9,375 nucleotides of DNA from assembly GCA_035541995.1 (NCBI GenBank), contig DATKMG010000642.1:1-9375 (forward strand), written 5' to 3'. Of the stretch, positions 1 through 5,944 are shown piece by piece (within the stretch, counting starts at the first letter, position 1; the number at the start of each line of letters is the position of its first letter). The notes under the pieces are model-generated. The model saw only the letters and a list, made by a program, of their open reading frames with translations. It had not been told where the DNA came from and ran no database searches. The position numbers were made by a program, and so were the translations under genes. The stretch comes from DATKMG01 sp035541995. Its GTDB lineage: Bacteria; Acidobacteriota; Terriglobia; Versatilivoradales; Versatilivoraceae.

Positions 1-132
1 GGCATCTTTACTAAAGCCCCGGCGGAAGCCATGGGTTCATATGGTCCCCTGTTTGCAGCGCTAGTCTTTCTTATGGTGGAATGGTTTATTCTTTTTTGGA
101 TGTACAGGCGAAAGCTCTTCTTGAATGCTTAG
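1..132 (+). CDS. C-terminal fragment of a membrane acyltransferase-like protein (DUF5009/NagX/HGSNAT type)
   Basis: The frame is open from the first base and ends at TAG 130-132, giving the last 43 residues of a protein that begins upstream of the window. What is seen is one hydrophobic segment (about residues 17-34 of the fragment, with LFAALVFLMVEWFILFWMY) followed by a short basic tail, YRRKLFLNA. A final membrane helix running into 'W-x-YRRK-x-FL' is typical of bacterial proteins related to heparan-alpha-glucosaminide N-acetyltransferase, which move acetyl groups to sugars across the inner membrane. The family call rests on this short tail alone; another multi-spanning membrane protein cannot be excluded. 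No terminator with a T run is visible after the stop. Confidence 0.55.
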   Translation, partial: GIFTKAPAEAMGSYGPLFAALVFLMVEWFILFWMYRRKLFLNA

Positions 133-249
133 GGAACACAATTCTCAGAGAGCTGCGAGCCACATGCTACTCGATTTTTCGCGCCTGTCCTCCTGCAACC
201 CCCTTTTGTCATGAAAGTGCCGCATAACCTTATCAGGTCACCACGGTCC

Positions 250-330
250 ATGAAAATACCGGAGGGCCCCGCCCTGTCGGGGCCAAGGTCGCGACGGAGC
301 GCGACCCTCCACCAAGATCCGCATTTTCAT
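250..330. repeat. Structured palindromic element with a three-stem junction
   Basis: Read directly: outer arms ATGAAAAT (250-257) and ATTTTCAT (323-330) are complementary. Inside them GGAG (261-264) pairs with CTCC (307-310) and encloses two perfect 7-bp hairpins, GGCCCCG/CGGGGCC (265-271/278-284, 6-nt loop) and GGTCGCG/CGCGACC (287-293/300-306, 6-nt loop), separated by AA. The result is a closed multi-branch fold of about 80 nt between two genes. Such nested GC-rich palindromes are typical of dispersed intergenic repeats (REP- or MITE-like) in acidobacterial genomes. The window holds only one copy, so repeat status is inferred. It is not followed by a T run, so it is not a standard terminator. 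Confidence 0.55.
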
Positions 331-380
331 AAAAGCCTTACATGCGCCTGCGATGGGCGCCACGTAGCATGAAAAAGTTG

Positions 381-443
381 GGAGACGGGACGAGGGCGTC
401 CCGTCTCCAGCGCTATGGAGACGCCGCGCCCCTGCGGCGCCTC
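381..443. repeat. Pair of strong GC-rich hairpins upstream of the CPBP protease gene
   Basis: GGAGACGGGACG (381-392) and CGTCCCGTCTCC (397-408) form a perfect 12-bp stem with the 4-nt loop AGGG. Eight bases later a second hairpin uses 418-427 and 434-443 (GAG-A-CGCCGC against GCGGCG-C-CTC, one internal mismatch, loop GCCCCT). Both stems begin with the same GGAGACG, so they may derive from a duplicated unit. They lie 34-96 nt upstream of the TTG start at 477 and together with the element at 250-330 fill most of this 344-bp gap. They could be an intergenic repeat or act in mRNA stability or termination for the upstream gene; no T run follows either stem. Confidence 0.5.
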
Positions 444-476
444 TGAAAACCGTATTTCCAAGAGAGGTAAGAACAA

Positions 477-1460
477 TTGCCTGCCATGCGCCAATTCGGA
501 CCTCTTTCCGCTCTGATCCTTTGGGCCGCCCTATGCGTTTGTGGAAGCTCTTATGGGTTCTGGCTTGGATATGGCGGTCGGGCATTCGCGGCGACTTTCA
601 CCGCATTTGCATACTTCCTGGCTGTGATGCTGCTGCTTGCCGCCAGGGGCACGTCTGACTCGGTCCGTTCCAATTACGGATTCAGTGGCGGATTAGTTCT
701 CAGCATAGCTACGTATCTCGCCTATCTGGTTTATGCCTTTGGAACGAATACTCTTTCGCTGGCACGTATCGGAGCCATTGCCGGGCTCGTTTTTTTTCCG
801 CCAATGCTGGCAGCATCAGCTAAAGACAAGCCGGCCGGAGCACGACAGGACTGGCTCCTTCTCTCGGGCTTATGGGTTTTCGTGAAGTTTTCGCCGTCGC
901 ACTGGCTCTGGCCCTACCCGAACGGGCATCTCGCCTATATCTTCACGGTGCTGTTGGCTCTGAACATTGCACTCGTCTCATTCGTCCTGGTGCGGCAAAT
1001 AGGCGGAATCGGGTACTTCATTGGTTGGGGACACCGCTGGAGTTACTACGTTCTGGCCAGTTTTGCCGCATTTGCCTGCATCGCGATTCCTTTGGGCGTC
1101 GGAATTCACTTCATCAGGTTTGCGCCTCACTGGACTGACTGGAAATCATTGCCTTTCGTGGCCATTGCGATTTTCTTTTTTATTGCCTGGCCGGAGGAAT
1201 TTCTCTTTCGCGGCCTGTTGCAGAATTTACTCTCGCGCCTTTCGAAGAGCCCCTGGATCGGATGGTTAACTGCCTCTGTCCTTTTCGGATTTTCCCACAT
1301 CACCAACGGCGGTTTCCCCAATTGGCGTTACGTGATTCTGGCCTCGGTAGCGGGGGTGTTCTATGGCTGGACGTGGCGCAAAAGCAACTCGATCTTCGCA
1401 TCAGCCTTAGTCCATGCCACCGTAAACACAACGTGGCGTTTCTTCTTCCGAACTCTCTGA
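477..1460 (+). CDS. CPBP-family intramembrane glutamic endopeptidase (CAAX protease/Rce1-like)
   Basis: A polytopic membrane protein of 327 residues with about eight hydrophobic segments. The signature of the CPBP (Abi/CAAX protease, PF02517) family lies in the last third: EEFLFR at residues 240-245 (E240, E241, R245), FGFSH with H274, and HATVN with H313 and N317. In the family these residues form the active site within the membrane. Bacterial members cleave membrane or prenylated substrates or have immunity and processing roles; the substrate here is unknown. The TTG at 477 has an AGAGAGG ribosome-binding site nine bases upstream (461-467) and is preferred; ATG at 486, three codons in, is the alternative and is less well spaced. 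The gene stands alone, with hairpins upstream and the korA leader downstream. The N-terminal 150 residues are membrane segments without a recognised domain. Confidence 0.85.
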   Translation: MPAMRQFGPLSALILWAALCVCGSSYGFWLGYGGRAFAATFTAFAYFLAVMLLLAARGTSDSVRSNYGFSGGLVLSIATYLAYLVYAFGTNTLSLARIGAIAGLVFFPPMLAASAKDKPAGARQDWLLLSGLWVFVKFSPSHWLWPYPNGHLAYIFTVLLALNIALVSFVLVRQIGGIGYFIGWGHRWSYYVLASFAAFACIAIPLGVGIHFIRFAPHWTDWKSLPFVAIAIFFFIAWPEEFLFRGLLQNLLSRLSKSPWIGWLTASVLFGFSHITNGGFPNWRYVILASVAGVFYGWTWRKSNSIFASALVHATVNTTWRFFFRTL

Positions 1461-1599
1461 TGAAATTCTGAGTAAAAAATTATTGCTATCGCTCGACTCC
1501 AATCTCTGGTATCCTAAAATTCTAATTGCCAATAAGCGACAACTCAAGCACGCGCGGAGACTGACCGCGTCGCCTTGCTCACCTTGATCTCGTTCGGAT

Positions 1600-1642
1600 G
1601 ACAGCTAAAGGCAAGCTGTCAGGAGAGCATCACCTGTGGTGA
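1600..1642 (+). promoter_or_regulatory. Two short palindromes in the korA leader (possible regulatory element)
   Basis: GACAGCT (1600-1606) and AGCTGTC (1614-1620) form a perfect 7-bp inverted repeat with a 7-nt spacer, and TCACC-TGT-GGTGA (1630-1642) is a second perfect 5-bp palindrome. They lie about 95-135 nt before the korA ATG. The 275-bp gap before korA (1461-1735) otherwise holds an AT-rich stretch around 1470-1520 with an extended -10-like TGGTATCCT (1508-1516) but no well-spaced -35. The positions fit an operator or a 5' leader hairpin, but nothing identifies a regulator. Chance occurrence of such short stems is possible. Confidence 0.25.
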
Positions 1643-1735
1643 GAACATGCGGAATTTGAATCCAACTGCATCCGCACCAGTCCGAGATTGCCTGGACTCA
1701 TGCACACTAGTGTGTCAAGGGAGGAAGTCCCACTT

Positions 1736-3517
1736 ATGAATAAAGGAAAATTCGACTTTGCACTCGGTATAGGAGGAGCAGCTGGACAAGGGATTGCCAC
1801 CCCCGGAGACACTCTGGCGCGAATCTTCGTACGACGCGGCCTCCATTTGGACACTTATAATGCGTATCAATCGATCATCCGAGGTGGGCACATCTTCCTG
1901 ACCGTCCGAGTCAGTGACCAGAAGGTATACAGCCATGGTGACAAGCTGGACCTGTTACTGTGTTTGAATCAGGACACGATGAACCGCCACCTAAAGCTGA
2001 TGGGACAGGGCGGGCGGGTGGTGTTCAATGGTGACACGATCAAACCGGGCGAAGCGGCCAAGGGGGTTCAATTATGCCCAATGCCGGTCGGCGAACTAAC
2101 TCAGAATAACCGGAACCAACTGGTTCAAAACACGGTAGCCCTCGGCGTGATTCTGTCCTTGATGGGCATGGATTTCCAGATTCTCGAGGTCTCACTGGCC
2201 CAACAGTTCCAGCGAAAGGGCCAGTCAGTTGTGGACGAGAACATTGGAGTCGCCCGCGCAGGTTTCGAATACGCCAGGGCCCACTTTGAACCCTTCCCGC
2301 ATCCTGTTCCGACGGGATCGAAGCCCTTGGCCTGGTGGAGTGGCAACGAAGCGCTGGCGATGGGTGGCGCGGCAGCAGGCGTGAAATTCTATTGCGCCTA
2401 TCCGATGAGCCCGGCCAGCGGGATTTTGCATTGGATGGCCAAGAACGCGAGGGAACTGGGAATCATGGTTCGCCAGGTTGAAGATGAAATTGGTGTTGCA
2501 AACATGGCTATCGGAGCCGCCCACGCGGGATGCCGGGCCATGTGCGCGACCTCTGGTGGAGGGTTCGCTCTGATGTCGGAAGCGGTCGGCATGGCGGGAA
2601 TGATGGAAGTCCCGGTGGTCTTTATCGATGTCATGCGAGCCGGCCCTTCAACGGGAGTGCCCACCAAAACCGAACAGGGAGACCTGTGGCAGGTACTGGG
2701 AGCAAGCCAGGGAGATTTCGAACGATTCGTGGTGGCACCGAGCGATCCGTTGGATGCTTTTAACACGATCCCCGAACTTTTCAATCTGGTGGATCGATGC
2801 CAGTGTCCCGGCATCGTCATTTCCGACTTGTTGATCTCGGAAGGCCGCTTCAGCGTTGATCCTGGCGAGATCAACCTGCATCCGAAGATCGATCGCGGAG
2901 AATTGATCACCACACCCTCGACCTCCAATAGCTATTTCCGCTACAAGGATACTGAAGACGGCATTTCCCCCAGGGCCATTCCGGGCCTGGAAGGGTATGT
3001 GCATGTCGTTGCCAGCGACGAACACGATGAAGACGGGGTCTTGATCAGTGATGAGTATACCAATCCTCACAAGCGTCGCAGGATGGTGGAGAAGCGGGCA
3101 CGCAAATTCAACGGCATAGTCGGTGAGATTGCACCTCCTCAGGTTGAAGGGCCACAGGATGCCGAACTGACGCTAGTCGGCTGGGGATCCACCTACGGTG
3201 TCATTCGAGAGGCTGCCGAGCAATTGCGGGACGCGCAAGTGATGGCAAACCATCTTCACGTAAAGTGGATGGTGCCGTTTCATGTCGAGGCGGTTACCCA
3301 AACACTCTCCCGTTCCAAGCGGGTCATTATTGTTGAGAGCAATTACTCTGGCCAGTTCGCTCGCTATTTACGAAGTGAAACCGGAATTTCCGCCCACGGG
3401 CACATCCGAAAATATGATGGAGAGCCTTTCATGCCCCACCACATTGTCAATGGTGTGTTGGAGCTACTGGCGGGCAAAACGAATCGTTACGTTCCGTTCC
3501 AAGAGATCATGGTCTAG
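1736..3517 (+). CDS. korA: 2-oxoacid:ferredoxin oxidoreductase, fused gamma-alpha subunit (2-oxoglutarate synthase type)
   Basis: This is the large subunit of a two-subunit, CoA-dependent 2-oxoacid:acceptor oxidoreductase, which converts a 2-oxoacid and CoA to acyl-CoA, CO2 and reduced ferredoxin in the cytoplasm. The 593 residues show the fused order: gamma domain at about 5-180 (GIGGAAGQG at 11-19, SIIRGG near 46-51), alpha pyrimidine-binding domain from about 203 with YPMSP at 222-226 (family consensus YPITP), then the KorA-type signature GPSTGVPTKTEQGDL, and a C-terminal domain from about 476 with ESNYSGQFARYLR. Length is normal for KorA. ATG 1736 is chosen because AGGGAGG (1718-1724) precedes it and the conserved fold starts at once; an in-frame TTG at 1688 would add 16 residues. 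KorB follows after 12 nt, so the two are co-translated. 2-Oxoglutarate is the usual substrate for this architecture, but pyruvate or branched-chain oxoacids cannot be excluded from sequence. Confidence 0.93.
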   Translation: MNKGKFDFALGIGGAAGQGIATPGDTLARIFVRRGLHLDTYNAYQSIIRGGHIFLTVRVSDQKVYSHGDKLDLLLCLNQDTMNRHLKLMGQGGRVVFNGDTIKPGEAAKGVQLCPMPVGELTQNNRNQLVQNTVALGVILSLMGMDFQILEVSLAQQFQRKGQSVVDENIGVARAGFEYARAHFEPFPHPVPTGSKPLAWWSGNEALAMGGAAAGVKFYCAYPMSPASGILHWMAKNARELGIMVRQVEDEIGVANMAIGAAHAGCRAMCATSGGGFALMSEAVGMAGMMEVPVVFIDVMRAGPSTGVPTKTEQGDLWQVLGASQGDFERFVVAPSDPLDAFNTIPELFNLVDRCQCPGIVISDLLISEGRFSVDPGEINLHPKIDRGELITTPSTSNSYFRYKDTEDGISPRAIPGLEGYVHVVASDEHDEDGVLISDEYTNPHKRRRMVEKRARKFNGIVGEIAPPQVEGPQDAELTLVGWGSTYGVIREAAEQLRDAQVMANHLHVKWMVPFHVEAVTQTLSRSKRVIIVESNYSGQFARYLRSETGISAHGHIRKYDGEPFMPHHIVNGVLELLAGKTNRYVPFQEIMV

Positions 3518-3529
3518 AGAGGAAACGAT

Positions 3530-4432
3530 ATGTCACCAGTCATAGCTGAAGATAAACCCTTTGCCGATTTAAAGCCTAAAGACTACAAGGGAAAAGTGGA
3601 TCCGGACTGGTGTCCGGGTTGTGGCGATTTTGGAGTCCTCAACAGTCTGCAAAAAGCATGTGCGGAGCTGGGACGCAAGCCCCACGAGATCCTGACTGTC
3701 AGTGGCATAGGTTGTTCATCCAATTTCCCGGGATTCTTCAATGCATACGGAATGCATACGCTTCACGGTCGAGCCCTGGCGGTAGCTACGGGCGCAAAGA
3801 TGGCCAACCACGAGTTAACCGTGGTTGTTACCGGTGGAGACGGCGATGGCTATGGCATCGGCGGAAATCATTTCCTGCATACGGCACGTCGGAACGTGGA
3901 TTTGACATACTTGGTCATGAACAACCAGATCTACGGACTCACTACCGGTCAAGTCTCCCCAACCAGTTGCGCCGGGATGAAAACCAAGAGCACTCCGTTT
4001 GGCAGCGTGGAACCCCCTGTGAATCCGATTACTTCAGCGATTATGAATGGGGCCACTTTTGTGGCTCGTGGTTTCAGCGGCGACCCCAAGCACCTGGTGG
4101 AACTAATGAAGAAGGGGATCCAGCATCGAGGTTTCGCACTGATTGATATTTTCAGTCCCTGTGTCACCTTCAATCATGACAATGAGTACAATTTCTTCCG
4201 TCCGAGGATTAAGAGGTTGGAGGATGAGGGTCATGACCCGAGCGACTGGAAAACAGCCTGTGAAAAAGCCATGGTTTGGGGAGACAAAATCTATATCGGT
4301 CTCTTCTTCCAACGGCAAGCACCCTCTCTTGACCAGCTTGAGCCGGTTCTTGATCAGGGTGGCCCTTTGGCCCACCGGCCCTTGGGATTGACTCGTGACC
4401 AGACTGAACGCATGGTCAAGAGGATGATGTGA
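3530..4432 (+). CDS. korB: 2-oxoacid:ferredoxin oxidoreductase, beta subunit (TPP- and [4Fe-4S]-binding)
   Basis: The 300-residue catalytic partner of KorA. WCPGCGDFG gives C28 and C31, GIGCSSNFPG gives C62, and FSPCVTFNH gives C211. Their spacing matches the four cysteines that hold the single [4Fe-4S] cluster in characterised two-subunit enzymes. The thiamine diphosphate/Mg motif is GGDGDGYGIGGNH (102-114) with the closing MNNQIYGLT at 130-138. C28 lies after an N-terminal extension of about 16 residues compared with archaeal forms. The start ATG at 3530 has AGAGGA (3518-3523) six bases upstream, and the gene follows the korA stop by 12 nt. No ferredoxin gene is visible in the window, so the electron acceptor must be encoded elsewhere. 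The PDK/BCKDK-like kinase gene starts 85 nt downstream on the same strand. Confidence 0.94.
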   Translation: MSPVIAEDKPFADLKPKDYKGKVDPDWCPGCGDFGVLNSLQKACAELGRKPHEILTVSGIGCSSNFPGFFNAYGMHTLHGRALAVATGAKMANHELTVVVTGGDGDGYGIGGNHFLHTARRNVDLTYLVMNNQIYGLTTGQVSPTSCAGMKTKSTPFGSVEPPVNPITSAIMNGATFVARGFSGDPKHLVELMKKGIQHRGFALIDIFSPCVTFNHDNEYNFFRPRIKRLEDEGHDPSDWKTACEKAMVWGDKIYIGLFFQRQAPSLDQLEPVLDQGGPLAHRPLGLTRDQTERMVKRMM

Positions 4433-4517
4433 AGATTGCGGCTGGCGTGTCCCTCGCCGCCTTGACTCCGATTTCTTGATTGTCTTTTCCCCGTGGGTAC
4501 AAACTCTGGAACCCACC

Positions 4518-5615
4518 ATGACTGGTGCTACTGCGCAGGAACTTTCAGACCAGATCCACTATCTTGCCCAGTTCAAACAGCGACCTTTAAGTCTTAAACA
4601 GCTGTTCGAATTCGGGTCAAATCCCTCTCCGGAAAACCTGCTGATTGCTGCTCAGTTTCTTCATAAGGAGCTTCCCGTCCGTCTCGCTCACCGAACCAGG
4701 GAATTGGAGAAACTACCATTCGGCTTGTCTGAAATGCCGTCAGTTCGTCTCCTCCATGAGATGTACAGAGATTCTTTCCGGATTCTCCTCGAGTTACCTT
4801 TCCCACGGACTATTGAGGAGGAGTGGCAATTTACTGGGGTACTCGGACAGATTAAGCAGCGGCATAATAATGTTGTTTCCATCATGGCGAAGGGGATCCA
4901 GGAACTGAAGCAATTCCTGGCAGGTGAACCCCTCAATCCCAGGATTCAGGAATTCCTGGATTGCTTTTATATGTCCCGAATCGGAGTTCGCATGTTAATT
5001 GGCCAGCATGTTGCGCTCCATCAAGACTCCAGGCCGGGGTTTGTGGGACTGGTCTGTGCTAAGTGTTCTCCTGCAGAAGTTGCCGAAGAGGCTATTGCCA
5101 ACGCTCGGGGTCTTTGTCTAGAGCATTACGGTGTGGCTCCCCCAGTTGGGTTATTTGGCAAGACCGACCTTACATTCACTTACGTGCCTTCCCACCTTCA
5201 TCACATGCTATTTGAATTGTTGAAAAACTCCATGAGGGCCGTCGTGGAGCTTCACGGGTCGAAGGCAAATGACCTCCCATTGATCCGCATCGCCATAGCC
5301 GAAGGTCATGAAGATGCCACAATCAAAATCTCCGACGAGGGCGGTGGAATCCCTCGCAGCGGGATGTCTCGCATCTGGACTTACCTGTACACGACGGCAA
5401 GGCCACCCAACTCCCTGGCTGACGCACCCTATCACAGCGATTTTCATGCCCCCTTTGCAGGGTTAGGCTATGGACTGCCTATCAGCCGACTTTATGCTCG
5501 CCACTTTGGAGGTGACCTGCAGGTGATCTCGATGGAGGGATATGGCACCGACGCTTATCTTCACCTGAAGCGTTTAGATAACACTGAAGCCGTACTCCCC
5601 AAAAAGCTGTATTAA
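4518..5615 (+). CDS. Bacterial homologue of mitochondrial pyruvate dehydrogenase kinase / branched-chain ketoacid dehydrogenase kinase
   Basis: A 365-residue GHKL-type protein kinase that resembles eukaryotic PDK and BCKDK over its whole length. The N-terminal helical regulatory domain (about 10-175) has RPLSLKQLFEFG (22-33), KELPVRLA (50-57), RHNNVV (115-120) and FYMSRIGVRML (150-160). The C-terminal ATP-binding domain has an N box with H229, E233, K236, N237 and R240, a G1 box SDEGGGIP (272-279) and a G2 box GLGYGLPISRLYA (315-327). There is no histidine-kinase H box, receiver or membrane segment, so it is not a standard two-component sensor. It ends soon after GYGTDAYLHLKRL, like BCKDK, and lacks the C-terminal tail with the DW motif of PDK. 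ATG 4518 is chosen because PDK-like sequence begins within about 20 residues; its ribosome site (CTGGA) is weak, and an in-frame TTG at 4476 is possible. It follows korB by 85 nt on the same strand, with a weak GC hairpin at 4438-4460 between. The family is known to phosphorylate E1 of 2-oxoacid dehydrogenases; the target here is unknown, and KorAB is the contextual candidate. Confidence 0.9.
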   Translation: MTGATAQELSDQIHYLAQFKQRPLSLKQLFEFGSNPSPENLLIAAQFLHKELPVRLAHRTRELEKLPFGLSEMPSVRLLHEMYRDSFRILLELPFPRTIEEEWQFTGVLGQIKQRHNNVVSIMAKGIQELKQFLAGEPLNPRIQEFLDCFYMSRIGVRMLIGQHVALHQDSRPGFVGLVCAKCSPAEVAEEAIANARGLCLEHYGVAPPVGLFGKTDLTFTYVPSHLHHMLFELLKNSMRAVVELHGSKANDLPLIRIAIAEGHEDATIKISDEGGGIPRSGMSRIWTYLYTTARPPNSLADAPYHSDFHAPFAGLGYGLPISRLYARHFGGDLQVISMEGYGTDAYLHLKRLDNTEAVLPKKLY

Positions 5616-5696
5616 AGCTGTGGGCAGTTGCTCGAGTTCCGGAGGATCAGGGGGGTGCAATCAAAAGTGACGGATAGAGGGAGAGCATCGAAACCC

Positions 5697-5812
5697 TGGC
5701 CTGAAAGGCCAGCATATTCCAGCCCAGGGCAGCGGGGGCCTCAGGCCACCGCGTCGCCCTGGGTACAAGTGCCCTTAATAGGTCAGCCCTGAAAGGGGCG
5801 AAATAGAGACCT
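5697..5812 (+). repeat. Structured palindromic intergenic repeat, copy 1
   Basis: A run of four hairpins directly readable in order: TGGCC-TGAAA-GGCCA (5697-5711); CCCAGGGC (5723-5730) with GCCCTGGG (5756-5763) enclosing a smaller GGCC-TCA-GGCC stem; and AGGTC (5780-5784) with GACCT (5808-5812) enclosing CCCT-GAA-AGGG (5787-5797). The chain 'CCAGCCCAGGGC ... GCCCTGGGTACA ... AGCCCTGAAAGGG ... GAAATAGAGACC' resembles dispersed repeats I recall from acidobacterial and related genomes. A second, inverted and partial copy lies at 5880-5944. It begins 81 nt after the kinase stop; no coding potential is seen. Confidence 0.7.
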
Positions 5813-5879
5813 TGAGCCTCCAAGTTCTTGCACTCACAGGCAACCCCCCTTCCGCCTCAACATTGGGTTGATTGGCTCC

Positions 5880-5944
5880 GGTTTCCTATTCCGCTCTTTC
5901 AGAGCTCGTGTTGTTTCATGGGGGTCATGTACCCAGGGCGACGC
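5880..5944 (-). repeat. Structured palindromic intergenic repeat, partial inverted copy 2
   Basis: Read on the minus strand, this segment begins GCGTCGCCCTGGGTACA, identical over 17 bases to 5751-5767 of copy 1, and ends with a GAGCTCTGAAAGAGC hairpin followed by GGAATAGGAAACC, which corresponds to copy 1's CAGCCCTGAAAGGGGC and GAAATAGAGACC. The stem CCCT/AGGG of copy 1 is CTCT/AGAG here, a paired change that keeps the helix. The left half of the element, with the CCCAGGGC arm, is missing where it abuts the permease remnant at 5945. The DNA between the copies (5813-5879) has no recognised feature. Confidence 0.65.

Noticed and set aside
238..585. Minus-strand open frame of 115 codons
   Set aside because: It runs through the hairpin cluster and antisense to the CPBP gene; its low-complexity text rich in Arg, Pro and Gly is a translation of the palindromes, not a family.
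2398..2928. Minus-strand open frame of 176 codons opposite korA
   Set aside because: It is antisense to strongly conserved KorA sequence, has no family resemblance, and is explained by codon bias of korA.
4518..5615. Ordinary two-component histidine kinase
   Set aside because: There is no dimerisation/phosphoacceptor H box of that family, no sensor or membrane segment and no response regulator nearby, while PDK/BCKDK motifs match in order along the full length.
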